This document shows positions 7,310-16,800 of a stretch of DNA of 64,000 nt, piece after piece. The stretch's first letter is position 1, and every line of letters starts with the position of its first letter. The position numbers and the translations under genes were made by a program. This DNA is from an uncultured Methylophilaceae bacterium. GTDB lineage: Bacteria; Pseudomonadota; Gammaproteobacteria; Burkholderiales; Methylophilaceae. The stretch spans positions 62,001 to 126,000 of the forward strand of contig CAILHX010000010.1 of assembly GCA_903834185.1 (NCBI GenBank), in the 5' to 3' direction. A model generated the notes under the pieces. The model saw nothing but the letters and a program-made list of their open reading frames with translations. It was not told the DNA's origin and did not search any database.

Positions 7310-9169
7310 TTATATCTGGATTTCGCTTAAATTATGTCCGGTGAGCGCTTTTTGCACTGACTGATCCATGCGCCGCGTGGCAAACTCTTCTGTGGCCTGA
7401 TTCAGGGCGGCAGTGGCGACCTTCAGCTTGCCGACATCACCCATTGCACTTTGCAGATCAGCTATCTTGTTCTTGATATCAGCGCGCTCTGCTTCACTCA
7501 ATAGCATCTCGCCATCCTGCTGCAAGGCGTTGTTCACCGCTTCGATCAGCTGCCTGGCTTCAACCTCCAACTCCAGTTGCACACGCAAGTCTTTATCATC
7601 TGCGGCATAAGTAAATGCAGCTTGCAACATATCTGCGATCTGACCCTCTGCCAGTCCGTACGATGGTTTGACCACGATATTCGCTTCCACCCCGGTGGTC
7701 TGTTCGCGGGCGCTCACTGAAAGCAAGCCATCTGCATCCACCTGAAAAGTCACCCGAATGCGTGCAGCACCCGCAGCCATCGGCGGGATACCACGCAACT
7801 CGAAACGTGCCAGTGAACGGCAATCTGCAACCAGTTCACGCTCGCCTTGCACTACATGGATGCTCATTGCCGTTTGTCCGTCTTTATAGGTGGTGAACTC
7901 CTGAGCTCTGGCGACGGGTAGTGTGGAATTACGCGGTATGATCTTTTCGGCCAATCCGCCCATCATCTCCAGCCCTAAAGACAAGGGGACGACATCGAGT
8001 AACAGCAGATCGTTGTCACTGCGATTACCAGCGAGCACATTGGCCTGAATCGCTGCGCCCAGCGCGACCACCTTATCCGGATCAAAGTTGGTGAGAGGAA
8101 CTCGCCCGAAAAACTCAGCCACAGCCTGTTTAATATGAGGCATGCGCGTCGCACCGCCCACCATCACGATGCCCTGTATTTCATCGGGGGTAAGTTTGGC
8201 ATCGCGTAAAGCCTTTTTCAAAGGTGCAAGCGTTTTCACCACCAGCGGTTGTGTCAATTCCTTGAATCGCGCGCTGGTGAGAATGATATCGATAACGTCT
8301 CCCGAACTAGTCACGCAGGTGATGCGTGCCTCAGCGTGTTCACTCAGCCACTCCTTGGCTTCGCGCGCCTTGGTCAGCAACAGGCTGTTATCTTCAGGCG
8401 AAAGCGGAGGCAGCTTTCCTTGTTCCAGCATCCAGCAGAATACGCGGCGGTCAAAATCATCGCCGCCCAAGGCAGAGTCGCCGTTGGTAGACAGAACCTC
8501 GAACACCCCTTTAGTCAAATGCAGAATAGAAACATCAAAAGTACCGCCTCCCAGGTCGTAGATTGCAAACATCCCTTCTGCAGCATTATCCAGGCCGTAG
8601 GCCACAGCGGCGGCGGTTGGTTCGTTCAGCAGGCGCAGCACATTCAGCCCGGCTAGTTTGGCCGCATCCTTGGTTGCCTGGCGCTGTGCATCGTCAAAAT
8701 AGGCAGGAACGGTAATCACCGCGCCTGCCAATTCACCGCCCAGTGAATTCTCGGCGCGTAGTTTCAAAGATTTCAGAATCTCTGCCGAAACCTCCACTGG
8801 ACTTTTCACACCGGCTATAGTCTTGATCTGCACCATGCCCGGCGCATCCACAAAACGATAGGGCAAATATCCGGCGTCGGCAATATCCTGAAGGCCGCGC
8901 CCCATAAATCGCTTGACGGAAACTATGGTGTTTTGTGCATCGTGGGGAGTTTGGCCGGCGGCGTGCCCCACTTGCGGAGCCTGATCGGCATAGTAACGGA
9001 CGACGGAGGGCAGCAGATCGTGCCCGTTCTCGTCGCTCAGCACCACGCTCATACCGCTCTTCACGGTAGCCACCAGTGAGTTGGTAGTGCCCAGGTCTAT
9101 GCCCACTGCCAGACGATGCTGGTGTGGTGCAGTGCTCATTCCGGGTTCTGATATCTGCAATAGAGCCAT
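7310..9169 (-). CDS. hscA: Fe-S assembly chaperone HscA (Hsp70 family)
   Basis: The 619-residue form starts at ATG 9169, one base after the hscB stop (TAA-A-ATG); the frame is open up to 9202, but that would overlap hscB. ATPase motifs are [12 protein letters not shown] near the N-terminus and [12 protein letters not shown] in the middle, followed by a substrate-binding domain and helical lid. HscA hydrolyses ATP to drive cluster release from IscU, recognising the LPPVK motif that is present in the IscU encoded here. Length is normal for HscA. It is translationally coupled to its J-partner HscB. Confidence 0.96.
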   Translation of the reverse strand: MALLQISEPGMSTAPHQHRLAVGIDLGTTNSLVATVKSGMSVVLSDENGHDLLPSVVRYYADQAPQVGHAAGQTPHDAQNTIVSVKRFMGRGLQDIADAGYLPYRFVDAPGMVQIKTIAGVKSPVEVSAEILKSLKLRAENSLGGELAGAVITVPAYFDDAQRQATKDAAKLAGLNVLRLLNEPTAAAVAYGLDNAAEGMFAIYDLGGGTFDVSILHLTKGVFEVLSTNGDSALGGDDFDRRVFCWMLEQGKLPPLSPEDNSLLLTKAREAKEWLSEHAEARITCVTSSGDVIDIILTSARFKELTQPLVVKTLAPLKKALRDAKLTPDEIQGIVMVGGATRMPHIKQAVAEFFGRVPLTNFDPDKVVALGAAIQANVLAGNRSDNDLLLLDVVPLSLGLEMMGGLAEKIIPRNSTLPVARAQEFTTYKDGQTAMSIHVVQGERELVADCRSLARFELRGIPPMAAGAARIRVTFQVDADGLLSVSAREQTTGVEANIVVKPSYGLAEGQIADMLQAAFTYAADDKDLRVQLELEVEARQLIEAVNNALQQDGEMLLSEAERADIKNKIADLQSAMGDVGKLKVATAALNQATEEFATRRMDQSVQKALTGHNLSEIQI

Positions 9170-9170
9170 T

Positions 9171-9698
9171 TTAGGATTCCAGAATTTCCAGGGCTTGATC
9201 AACTTCCTGCTGCGCTTTATCTATAAAACGCAACTTGCGTACGGTTTCTGTCGCGATAGCATCATCCCTATCGATATCCAGTGCACTGGCTAATGTAGAT
9301 TGCAGTGTTTTTGCCGCCTCTCGCAATTTTTTTTTGAGTGCTTCCAGTTCATCAGCATTCGCTGTCTCAGCCGCTTCTTCCAGAGCTTCGCGCCATTCCA
9401 TCAGCTGCAACAGAAAGTCTACAGGCATCGCCGTATTGGATTCTTCCTGCGTGTCTATGCCTTTCAGCTGTAAAAGATAACGGGCACGCGTCAACGGATT
9501 CTTTAATGTCTGATAAGCTTCATTGGCTTTTGTCGCATATTGCAGCGATAGCCTGCGCTCACTATCTGCGCTTGCAGCAAAACGGTCTGGATGCACTTCG
9601 CTTTGCAGGAGACGGTATTGCTGATCAAGTTTTTTCGTATCCAGATCGAAAGTGGTCGGTAGGCCGAATAGTTCGAAGTGGGTTTGTTGAATATTCAT
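9171..9698 (-). CDS. hscB: Co-chaperone HscB (J-domain)
   Basis: A 175-residue protein with an N-terminal J domain (HPD at residues 36-38) and a C-terminal three-helix IscU-binding domain. HscB delivers IscU to HscA and stimulates its ATPase. Length matches E. coli HscB (171). The start lies 22 bases beyond a structured inverted-repeat element that fills the gap to iscA. The stop is one base from the hscA ATG. Confidence 0.95.
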   Translation of the reverse strand: MNIQQTHFELFGLPTTFDLDTKKLDQQYRLLQSEVHPDRFAASADSERRLSLQYATKANEAYQTLKNPLTRARYLLQLKGIDTQEESNTAMPVDFLLQLMEWREALEEAAETANADELEALKKKLREAAKTLQSTLASALDIDRDDAIATETVRKLRFIDKAQQEVDQALEILES

Positions 9699-9720
9699 AA
9701 AGAGAACACAATAACTGACA

Positions 9721-9825
9721 GATTCTTTTTCAGATCATGCGTGAGTAAAGCGCTCGAGCACAAGGGAGTAAAATGAATTCAACAAGCGAGAGCAACGCCA
9801 CCCACGCTTGATTTCAAAAAGAATC
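9721..9825 (-). other. Structured inverted-repeat element in the iscA-hscB gap
   Basis: Outer arms GATTCTTTTTCAGATCA (9721-9737) and its near-complement at 9809-9825 match at 15 of 17 positions. Inside them are GCGTG/CACGC (9739-9743 with 9803-9807) and a 6-of-7 pairing between 9750-9756 and 9787-9793, all nested. On the transcribed minus strand the element begins at the iscA stop codon and ends 22 bases before the hscB start. The role is unknown; it could be an RNA processing or stability element, or a small palindromic mobile repeat. Confidence 0.55.
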
Positions 9826-10147
9826 AAACGGTGAAGCTTTCGCCGCAGCCACACTCGTCCTTCACGTTCGGGTTTTTGAACTTGAAACCTTCATTCAAGC
9901 CCTCTCTGGTGAAATCCAGTTCGGTGCCGTCAATGTAAACCAGACTCTTGGGGTCAACCAACACTTTGACACCATGACTTTCAAATGACATATCTTCCGG
10001 ATTGACGACATCCGCGAACTCTAGCGTATAGGCCATGCCGGAGCAGCCTGTGGTCTTTACGCCCAGACGCAAACCCACACCCTTGCCGCGGTTGGCGATA
10101 AATTTTTGCACGTGTTTTGCTGCCGGTTCAGTTAAGGTAATTGCCAT
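9824..10147 (-). CDS. iscA: A-type Fe-S carrier IscA
   Basis: A 107-residue A-type carrier starting at ATG 10147, eleven bases after the iscU stop. The frame is open further upstream but would run through iscU, so the short start is right. The three cluster ligands are Cys35 (TTGCSG), Cys99 and Cys101 (CGC near the C-terminus). It carries or inserts [4Fe-4S]/[2Fe-2S] clusters or iron in aerobic cells. Confidence 0.95.
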   Translation of the reverse strand: MAITLTEPAAKHVQKFIANRGKGVGLRLGVKTTGCSGMAYTLEFADVVNPEDMSFESHGVKVLVDPKSLVYIDGTELDFTREGLNEGFKFKNPNVKDECGCGESFTV

Positions 10148-10158
10148 GGCGTTTGATC

Positions 10159-10542
10159 CTATGCTGCCTGCTTTTGTTTCAAGTCGGCGATAGCTGCCTT
10201 GATCGCATCTTCCGCCAACACCGAGCAGTGTATCTTCACCGGAGGTAATGCCAGCTCTTCGGCGATATCCGAATTCTTGATCGTCATGGCCTGATCCAGA
10301 GATTTCCCCTTGAGCCATTCCGTCACCAGCGAACTGGAAGCGATGGCAGAACCACAACCATAAGTCTTGAACTTGGCATCTTCGATCACTCCATCGTCAT
10401 TCACCCGGATTTGCAGTTTCATCACATCGCCGCAAGCAGGTGCGCCCACCATGCCGGTACCGACATGTGTGTCTGCTTTGTCCAATGAGCCCACATTCCG
10501 CGGGTTCTCGTAGTGATCCAATACTTTATCGCTATATGCCAT
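10159..10542 (-). CDS. iscU: Fe-S cluster scaffold IscU
   Basis: A 127-residue scaffold protein. Conserved ligands are Cys37, Asp39, Cys63 and Cys106, with the HscA-binding LPPVK motif at 99-103. IscU builds [2Fe-2S] clusters from sulfur delivered by IscS. An AAGGAG ribosome site lies just upstream of the ATG. The 135-bp gap to iscS is unusually long for this operon and is almost fully occupied by a nested inverted-repeat structure. Confidence 0.97.
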   Translation of the reverse strand: MAYSDKVLDHYENPRNVGSLDKADTHVGTGMVGAPACGDVMKLQIRVNDDGVIEDAKFKTYGCGSAIASSSLVTEWLKGKSLDQAMTIKNSDIAEELALPPVKIHCSVLAEDAIKAAIADLKQKQAA

Positions 10543-10573
10543 TTTATTGCTCCTTAAATTCCATGCAAATCCT

Positions 10574-10679
10574 AAAAATTGATGATTTGGCTGTCTGGCT
10601 AGGCGGAGAGTAGCGCCGTTTACATTCAGTTAAACAAGCTACCCGACAACAACGCCAGAAGGTCAAATCACAATTTTTT
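10574..10679 (-). other. Large nested stem structure in the iscS-iscU gap
   Basis: Four nested complementary segments are present. Outer: 10574-10589 with 10664-10679 (15 pairs, one bulged A). Second: TCTGGC 10594-10599 with GCCAGA 10654-10659. Third: 10608-10614 with 10638-10644 (seven pairs on the transcribed strand, one of them a G-U wobble). Inner: GTTTA 10618-10622 with TAAAC 10631-10635, around an 8-base loop. On the minus-strand transcript it begins at the iscS stop codon and ends 31 bases before iscU in a run of five U. It could be an attenuator, an mRNA processing or stability element, or a REP/MITE-like repeat. Confidence 0.65.
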
Positions 10680-11892
10680 AGTGGGCAGCCCACTCTACCT
10701 TCGATATATCAATGCCCTCTTTATACATTTCCCATAATGGGGATAATTCGCGCAACTTGGTGATCTTGCTCTTCATTAGCGCGATGGTGTAATCAATTTC
10801 TTCCTCGGTGGTGTAACGTCCAATGGAGAAACGGATAGAGCTATGCGCCAATTCATCGCTACGCCCTAAAGCACGCAACACGTAAGAAGGCTCCAGGCTG
10901 GCCGAAGTACATGCCGAACCGCTGGATACCGCGATATCCTTGACCGCCATGATCAGCGATTCGCCCTCGACATAATTGAAACTGATGTTAAGGTTGTGCG
11001 GAACTCGTTGCTTGAGATCGCCGTTCACATAGACCTCTTCAATATCCTTCAAGCCAGCCAGCAGTCTGTCTCGAAGTCTCCTTATTCTGGCGTTTTCCAA
11101 TTCCATCTCTTCCTTGGCGATACGGAACGCTTCGCCCATGCCGACGATCTGATGCGTTGCAAGCGTGCCTGAACGCATGCCGCGTTCATGTCCTCCGCCG
11201 TGCATCTGCGCTTCCAGCCGCACTCTTGGCTTGCGGCGCACATATAAGGCGCCTATGCCTTTAGGGCCATAGGTCTTGTGTGCCGAGAAACTCATCAGAT
11301 CAACCGGCAGCTTTTCCAGATCAATCTCGACCTTGCCGGTCGCCTGTGCTGCATCTACATGAAAAATGATACCGTGTTCGCGACAGATCGCGCCTATGCC
11401 AGAGATATCCTGTATCACGCCGATCTCGTTATTCACCAACATCACTGAGGCAAGAATGGTGTCAGGCCTGATCGCTGCCTTGAATTTTTCCAGTGTCACC
11501 AGACCATTGGTTTCCGGCTCCAGATAGGTCGCCTCAAAACCTTGCCGCTCCAATTCACGGAATGGGTCCATCACCGCTTTGTGTTCAGTCTGCACGGTAA
11601 TGATGTGCTTGCCCTTGCCGCTGTAGAAATTGGCAGCACCTTTGATCGCCAGATTGTCCGACTCTGTCGCACCGGAAGTCCAGACAATTTCTTTGGGATC
11701 GCAGTTGACCAGCGCGGCAACTTGTTCACGCGCATTCTCAACGGCATCATCCGCTTCCCAGCCAAAACTGTGCGAGCGCGAAGCCGGATTACCGTACATC
11801 TCGGTCAGATAAGGAATCATCACTTCCGCCACGCGTTTGTCCACCGGCGTGGTTGCAGAATAATCCAGATAAATAGGGGTCTTTACTGTCAT
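10678..11892 (-). CDS. iscS: Cysteine desulfurase IscS
   Basis: A 404-residue class V PLP enzyme, the same length as E. coli IscS. The PLP lysine is in [12 protein letters not shown] and the persulfide Cys is in [10 protein letters not shown] (about residue 328). The C-terminal tail (SKVEWAAH) is like the IscU-binding tail of group I enzymes. It converts cysteine to alanine and passes sulfur to IscU and to tRNA thiolation and other acceptors. It follows a second desulfurase gene by ten bases. Confidence 0.96.
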   Translation of the reverse strand: MTVKTPIYLDYSATTPVDKRVAEVMIPYLTEMYGNPASRSHSFGWEADDAVENAREQVAALVNCDPKEIVWTSGATESDNLAIKGAANFYSGKGKHIITVQTEHKAVMDPFRELERQGFEATYLEPETNGLVTLEKFKAAIRPDTILASVMLVNNEIGVIQDISGIGAICREHGIIFHVDAAQATGKVEIDLEKLPVDLMSFSAHKTYGPKGIGALYVRRKPRVRLEAQMHGGGHERGMRSGTLATHQIVGMGEAFRIAKEEMELENARIRRLRDRLLAGLKDIEEVYVNGDLKQRVPHNLNISFNYVEGESLIMAVKDIAVSSGSACTSASLEPSYVLRALGRSDELAHSSIRFSIGRYTTEEEIDYTIALMKSKITKLRELSPLWEMYKEGIDISKVEWAAH

Positions 11893-11902
11893 TTCATCAT
11901 CC

Positions 11903-13084
11903 TCAGGCAGCCATTGCCATAAATTGCTTCATCCTAACCAATTGACCCTGCAAAACCTGCAAAAACTCCAGCACTTCCTGCATGGAGTTGCCCTTGCCAA
12001 GGCTCACGCGCACTGCGCCTTGCGCCAGTTTTGCATCGACTCCCATCGCCAGCAGAACCGGACTAGGATCGGTACTATCGCTGGAGCACGCGGAACCGCT
12101 TGCTACCGCAAAGTTCGCTCTATCCAACGCCATCACCAAGGTCTCGCCGTCCACTTCGGGAAAAGCGAAAAAACTGGTGTTATTCAAACGCGGGCCGTGC
12201 TCGCCAAATATCACACCGCCTAAAGCATGAATCCCGGCTTCCAACGTTACACGCAATTCATTTATATTTTCTGCGCTATCCGACCCAGTGTTAGCGGATC
12301 CCTGCTTATCCAAGCCCAGCAATTCACATGCTGCGCCAAAACCTACGATAGCCGCCACATTCTCGCTGCCGCCGCGCAATCCTTTTTCCTGTCCGCCACC
12401 ATACTGTAAAGGCCTGATATCCAGTCGTTTATCGAATACCAACGCCCCCATGCCTTGCGGGCCGCCTATCTTGTGTGCAGACAGGCTCATTGCTTGCACG
12501 CCGCCGGCATTCAGACTGGCAAAATCCAGCGCCATCTTGCCCAGACACTGCACCGCATCCGTATGGAACGGGATTTTTTGGCTTTTCGCCAAGCCCGCCA
12601 ACGTGGCCACATCCTGTATCACGCCGGTTTCGTTATTCGCCAGCATCACTGATATCAAAGCGGTTGGGGTTTGCAACGCAATCCTGAAATCGTCCATATC
12701 CAGCAGACCATTCGCGTCCACCGCCGCCACCCGCAATTGCCAGCCCTGCCTGCGCAGCATTTGCGCCGTTTTCATCACGGCAGGATGCTCTACCGCACTC
12801 ACTACGATCTGATTTAATGCTGGCGATGGTTTCAATGCCGCTGCCAAACCCTGAATCGCCAGATTATCGGCTTCAGTACCGCCGCTGGTGAACAGCACCT
12901 GCGTGGGATGCGCGCCTACCGCCAACGCTACCTGCTCTCTTGCCGACTCCACCGCTTGGCGTGCATGCCTCCCGAAACTGTGACGGCTGCTGGCGTTGGT
13001 AGCCTGCTGCATATAAGGCAACATCGCCTGCAACACTCGCGGATCCAGTGGAGTGGTGGCGTTGTGATCAAAATATGCTGCCAT
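11903..13084 (-). CDS. Second NifS-type cysteine desulfurase
   Basis: A 393-residue paralogue of IscS lying between iscR and iscS. It keeps the PLP lysine ([12 protein letters not shown]), the pyridoxal-binding His/Asp region (FHTDAVQ) and an active-site Cys in [16 protein letters not shown], so it should be catalytic. It diverges from IscS by several gaps and lacks the IscS-type C-terminal tail, resembling NifS-like proteins. A specialised role, or older duplication, is inferred. It begins 19 bases after the iscR stop. Confidence 0.9.
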   Translation of the reverse strand: MAAYFDHNATTPLDPRVLQAMLPYMQQATNASSRHSFGRHARQAVESAREQVALAVGAHPTQVLFTSGGTEADNLAIQGLAAALKPSPALNQIVVSAVEHPAVMKTAQMLRRQGWQLRVAAVDANGLLDMDDFRIALQTPTALISVMLANNETGVIQDVATLAGLAKSQKIPFHTDAVQCLGKMALDFASLNAGGVQAMSLSAHKIGGPQGMGALVFDKRLDIRPLQYGGGQEKGLRGGSENVAAIVGFGAACELLGLDKQGSANTGSDSAENINELRVTLEAGIHALGGVIFGEHGPRLNNTSFFAFPEVDGETLVMALDRANFAVASGSACSSDSTDPSPVLLAMGVDAKLAQGAVRVSLGKGNSMQEVLEFLQVLQGQLVRMKQFMAMAA

Positions 13085-13103
13085 TTATCTTGCCTGCTTC
13101 CGG

Positions 13104-13544
13104 TTATCCACGCTTGTGCGCGAACGCTACAGTTTTAGTGCCCTGCTGCTGTGCAGCCAGTTGCGCCAGATTGACGCCTTCCAGATATTCAAATATCTTG
13201 CCGTTCAGCGATGTCCACAAATCATGCGTCATGCAGCGCTTCTCATCCAGGCAGTTTTCGTTGCCGCCACACTGGGTAGCATCTATCTGCTCATCGACCG
13301 CGCGGATAATGTCCGAAACCGTAATGGCATCCAGGGCCTTGGCTGCACGATAACCACCACCAGGGCCGCGCACGCTCTCTACCAGTCCGTTTTTACGCAA
13401 GCGGCTAAATAGCTGTTCCAGATATGACAACGAAATGGATTGGCGTTCACTAATGCCCGCCAAAGTTACAGGGGAACCGTTCTCGTTCAATGCGAGATCC
13501 AGCATCGCAGTCACGGCAAAACGGCCTTTGGTAGTGAGTCTCAT
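13104..13544 (-). CDS. iscR: Fe-S-sensing regulator IscR
   Basis: A 146-residue Rrf2-family repressor with an N-terminal winged helix-turn-helix and the cluster ligands Cys92, Cys98, Cys104 and His107 (CX5CX5CX2H), identical in spacing to E. coli IscR. With a [2Fe-2S] cluster it represses the isc operon. A matching type-1 binding site overlaps its own promoter. First gene of the isc operon. Confidence 0.96.
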   Translation of the reverse strand: MRLTTKGRFAVTAMLDLALNENGSPVTLAGISERQSISLSYLEQLFSRLRKNGLVESVRGPGGGYRAAKALDAITVSDIIRAVDEQIDATQCGGNENCLDEKRCMTHDLWTSLNGKIFEYLEGVNLAQLAAQQQGTKTVAFAHKRG

Positions 13545-13574
13545 ATCAATTCGTCTACTATTTATATAGTGAGA

Positions 13575-13603
13575 ATTTTATAATACCCTATCAATTTAGT
13601 CAA
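13575..13603 (-). promoter_or_regulatory. isc operon promoter
   Basis: Read on the minus strand, a -35 TTGACT (13598-13603) and a -10 TAAAAT (13575-13580) are separated by exactly 17 bases, in front of iscR (start 13544). The near-consensus sigma-70 spacing and the overlapping IscR site make this the likely main promoter of the operon. Confidence 0.75.
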
Positions 13604-13607
13604 CTAT
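13583..13607 (-). promoter_or_regulatory. Type-1 IscR operator
   Basis: On the minus strand the 25-mer begins ATAGTTGACTAAATT and ends GGGTAT. It matches about 22 of 25 positions of the known type-1 IscR consensus (ATASYYGACTRwwwYAGTC then RRSTAT). It covers the -35 box and the spacer, so [2Fe-2S]-IscR bound here would block RNA polymerase, giving the standard negative feedback. Confidence 0.75.
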
Positions 13608-13622
13608 TTATTGAGGCCGACT

Positions 13623-14375
13623 TTAGTCGACAATTTTATTAAGATGGGTTACGTCGAAAGCACTACCCACTTTTTCGTCTACCTCCAGATCAACCCCCAG
13701 CTTGGCGAGCTGTTCGGTCAATATCTGCAAGCGCTCGTCCTGTTGCGTGGCATGATCTAGCAATGCGTGTATGGCTTTTGCTACCGGATCATTGCCACCA
13801 TCGCTCACTGCATAAGCGGAAAAGCCCATTTTCTGCGCGGTCTCATCGCGCTCCTTGTCTTTGCCCTGATCGAGAATACGCGCCGGGATACCCACTGCAG
13901 TAGCGCCGGCAGGGACATCTTTTACCACTACCGCATTCGACCCTATCTTGGCGCCGGCACCGATGGTAATCGGCCCCAGTACTTTAGCTCCGGCGCCAAT
14001 GACCACACCGTTCTCCAGCGTGGGGTGCCGTTTGCCTTTGTTCCATGAAGTACCGCCCAGCGTCACGCCATGGTACATGGTGCAATCATCCATGATGACC
14101 GCGGTTTCACCTATTACCACACCCATGCCATGATCGATGAAAAAGCGACGGCCTATGGTCGCCCCCGGGTGTATCTCTATGCCTGTCAGCCAACGCGCGA
14201 TGTGCGAGATGAAACGAGCCAGCCAAAACAATTGGACTCCCCACAACCAATGTGTCAAGCGGTGAAAAATCAGCGCATGTACGCCTGGGTAGGTGGTTAG
14301 AACCTCCCATGTATTTCGGGCAGCAGGGTCTCGGTCAAAAACGACTGCAATGTCTTCGCGCAGGTGATCAAACAT
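13623..14375 (-). CDS. cysE: Serine O-acetyltransferase CysE
   Basis: A 250-residue enzyme with an N-terminal helical domain and a left-handed beta-helix of hexapeptide repeats (about 60-180), including [13 protein letters not shown] and the active-site HGVTLGGT. It makes O-acetylserine from serine and acetyl-CoA, the precursor of cysteine, which is the sulfur donor for the adjacent desulfurases. It lies 12 bases after trmJ and just upstream of the isc promoter. Confidence 0.95.
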   Translation of the reverse strand: MFDHLREDIAVVFDRDPAARNTWEVLTTYPGVHALIFHRLTHWLWGVQLFWLARFISHIARWLTGIEIHPGATIGRRFFIDHGMGVVIGETAVIMDDCTMYHGVTLGGTSWNKGKRHPTLENGVVIGAGAKVLGPITIGAGAKIGSNAVVVKDVPAGATAVGIPARILDQGKDKERDETAQKMGFSAYAVSDGGNDPVAKAIHALLDHATQQDERLQILTEQLAKLGVDLEVDEKVGSAFDVTHLNKIVD

Positions 14376-14387
14376 CTTGATATTGTA

Positions 14388-15098
14388 CTACTTCTCGTTC
14401 ACTGCCTTTAATATGCCACGCAGGATATTGATCTCTTCCTGCTGAAATCCGGCTCTGGTAAACAACCTGCGCAATCTGGACATCAGCCTTCCGGGCATCG
14501 CCGGATTAAGGAATTCGATGTCGATCAAGGTTTGTTGCAAGTGACGATAAAAACCTTCTATTTCGTCATGCGTCGCCATCTTCGCCGCCTTGCCGCCAGA
14601 CTTATGCAATGGAGTCTCGGCTGTCATGCGCAATTCGTAGGCGATGATCTGCACAGCGGCTGCAAGATTAAGCGAGGAATATTCAGGGTTGGCCGGAATG
14701 TGTGCCAGCCGCTGGCAAAGCATGATCTCTTCGTTCGACATGCCGCTGGTTTCATTGCCGAATACCAGCGCCACTTCCTGTTCCTGTTGCAGCACCAGCT
14801 GCGCCGCCTCTCTTGGGAAAACGACAGGATGCGAGATTTCTCTTCTTCTTGCAGTCATGCCTATCGCAAGACTGCAGCCTTGCAGTGCCTGTGGCAGCGT
14901 ATCGCATACCTGTGCATTGTCCAACACATCGGTACACCCGGCCGACATGGCGTGCGCATCCGGATGAGGAAACTTTCGCGGCTGCACCAGATACAGCCTG
15001 CTTAAGCCCATGGTCTTCATGGCACGAGCCGCGGCACCAATATTGCCGGGATGGCTGGGACGGCTAAGTACGATACGGATATTTTCTAGTTTGTTCAT
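14388..15098 (-). CDS. trmJ: tRNA (cytidine/uridine-2'-O-)-methyltransferase TrmJ
   Basis: A 236-residue SPOUT-class methyltransferase. Family blocks are VLSRPSHPGNIGAAARAMKTMG at the N-terminus, LVFGNETSGMSNEE in the middle and YSSLNLAAAVQIIAYELR near 130-150, which form the knotted SAM site. TrmJ methylates the ribose of residue 32 in tRNAs. The suhB-trmJ-(cysE)-iscR arrangement is also known from gammaproteobacteria, supporting the call. Confidence 0.93.
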   Translation of the reverse strand: MNKLENIRIVLSRPSHPGNIGAAARAMKTMGLSRLYLVQPRKFPHPDAHAMSAGCTDVLDNAQVCDTLPQALQGCSLAIGMTARRREISHPVVFPREAAQLVLQQEQEVALVFGNETSGMSNEEIMLCQRLAHIPANPEYSSLNLAAAVQIIAYELRMTAETPLHKSGGKAAKMATHDEIEGFYRHLQQTLIDIEFLNPAMPGRLMSRLRRLFTRAGFQQEEINILRGILKAVNEK

Positions 15099-15164
15099 TA
15101 AGTTTATTGATTGCGCCGTAGTCGGTAGAATAGCGGATTAAATTCTGAATGTTTCTATTTTACT

Positions 15165-15971
15165 ATGCATCCCATGCTCAATACGGCGGTGAAAGCCGCA
15201 CGTCGCGCCGGTAGTATCATCAATCGTGCCGCGCAGAATCTGGACATTCTGCAAGTGCAACGCAAAACGCATAACGACTATGTGAGCGAGGTGGACCGCA
15301 ACGCCGAAGCAGCGATCATCGAAACCCTACTAAGCGCTTACCCGCAACACGCGATTCTGGGTGAAGAATCTGGAGCTCAGGGCGAAAACGCAGATTATCT
15401 ATGGGTGATAGACCCGCTGGATGGCACCACCAATTTCCTGCATGGTTTTCCGCAATACGCGGTATCCATCGCACTGATGCACAAAGGCGTACTGGATCAG
15501 GCTGTGATCTTCGACCCTACCAGCAATGACCTTTATACTGCTAGTAAAGGCCGTGGAGCCTTCCTCAATGACAAGCGCATACGCGTGAACAAACGCACCA
15601 AACTGCAAGAATGCATCATAGGCACAGGCTTTCCCTTCCGCGATTTCACTCATCTGGATACTTATCTGCCCATGCTCAAGAGCATGATACTCAGCACCTC
15701 GGGCATCCGCCGTCCCGGCTCTGCTGCACTCGATCTGGCGCACGTTGCATCGGGACGCTACGATGGATTCTGGGAAATAGGACTTTCGAAGTGGGACATT
15801 GCAGCTGGCGCATTGCTGATTACCGAAGCAGGCGGGATAGTAGGTGATTTTGAAGGCAACGAAAGCTGGTTTGAGACCGGCAACATCATGGCAGGCAACC
15901 CCAGAATTTTTGGTCAATTATTGACCGTACTGGCGCCGCATCTGACCGAATCACTCAAAACGCCGCGCTGA
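15165..15971 (+). CDS. suhB: Inositol-1-monophosphatase family protein SuhB
   Basis: A 268-residue Mg-dependent phosphatase. Motifs are GEES (metal-binding Glu), WVIDPLDGTTNFLHGFP (about 82-98) and WDIAAGALLITEAGG (about 210-225). The N-terminus MHPMLNTAVKAARRAG closely parallels E. coli SuhB, which fixes the start. SuhB dephosphorylates inositol phosphates and in enterobacteria also acts in rRNA antitermination with NusA. Divergent from trmJ and convergent with mutM. Confidence 0.94.
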   Translation: MHPMLNTAVKAARRAGSIINRAAQNLDILQVQRKTHNDYVSEVDRNAEAAIIETLLSAYPQHAILGEESGAQGENADYLWVIDPLDGTTNFLHGFPQYAVSIALMHKGVLDQAVIFDPTSNDLYTASKGRGAFLNDKRIRVNKRTKLQECIIGTGFPFRDFTHLDTYLPMLKSMILSTSGIRRPGSAALDLAHVASGRYDGFWEIGLSKWDIAAGALLITEAGGIVGDFEGNESWFETGNIMAGNPRIFGQLLTVLAPHLTESLKTPR

Positions 15972-15984
15972 AAAACTGCGCAAG

Positions 15985-16791
15985 CTAAAGCTGACAGTTA
16001 GGGCAATAAAAAGTCGAACGCTGCCCCTGCTTCAGGGTTTTAATGCGGGTAGCGCAGACTTTACAGGGCTCTCCGGTACGTCCGTAAACAAAATATTCCT
16101 GCTGAAAATATCCGGGATTGCCATCCGCTCCGAAGAAGTCGCGCAAGCTGCTGCCTCCCGCTTCTATCGCCGCCGACAGCGTGGTTTTGATCTCTTGCGC
16201 CAACCTTTCGCAGCGTACACGGCTGACTTTGTTGGCGGCAGTCCTGGGGGCGATTCCGGCACGAAACAGTGATTCACTAGCGTAGATGTTACCAACGCCG
16301 ACTACCAGATGACCATCCATGATCACGGTTTTGATCGGAGCGCTGCGATTACGCATGTGCCGATACAGGTAGTCGCCATTAAAAGCGTCCTCCAGCGGTT
16401 CCACTCCCAGACAGGTCAATAACGGATGTTGCGTATCCTCATGCCATAGCACTGCACCAAAACGCCGCGGATCGCGCAACCTGAGTACCTGACCGCTGTT
16501 GAAAACAATATCCAGATGATCGTGTTTGGCCGGCGGCACGAATTCCGGCAACAGCATCAGCCTGCCCGACATACCCAGATGCATCAGCAATATGCCGTTT
16601 TCGCACTGGGCGAGAATATATTTCGCGCGACGGCTTAGATCCAGAAAGTGCTGATGGTGCAGAACGACATCAAGATCAGCCGGTATCGGCCAGCGCAATG
16701 AAGCATTGCGCACGGTGACCGCGCTTATTTGCTGGTCAACAAGTGAGAGTAAGCCGCGGCGTGTTATTTCGACCTCGGGCAGTTCAGGCAT
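15985..16791 (-). CDS. mutM: Formamidopyrimidine-DNA glycosylase MutM (Fpg)
   Basis: A 268-residue bifunctional glycosylase/AP lyase for 8-oxoguanine. The N-terminal PELPEV provides the catalytic Pro and Glu, VGVGNIYASE lies in the helix-two-turn-helix, and the C-terminal zinc finger has four Cys (CKVC and CPNC around 245-266). Length is standard. It begins nine bases after the DUF4340 gene, so it may be read through from the ABC transporter operon. Confidence 0.96.
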   Translation of the reverse strand: MPELPEVEITRRGLLSLVDQQISAVTVRNASLRWPIPADLDVVLHHQHFLDLSRRAKYILAQCENGILLMHLGMSGRLMLLPEFVPPAKHDHLDIVFNSGQVLRLRDPRRFGAVLWHEDTQHPLLTCLGVEPLEDAFNGDYLYRHMRNRSAPIKTVIMDGHLVVGVGNIYASESLFRAGIAPRTAANKVSRVRCERLAQEIKTTLSAAIEAGGSSLRDFFGADGNPGYFQQEYFVYGRTGEPCKVCATRIKTLKQGQRSTFYCPNCQL

Positions 16792-16800
16792 GACGAAACG

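Noticed and set aside
9824-10357. 177-residue version of IscA
   Set aside because: The extra 70 residues are read through iscU in another frame; the 107-residue form has the family N-terminus.
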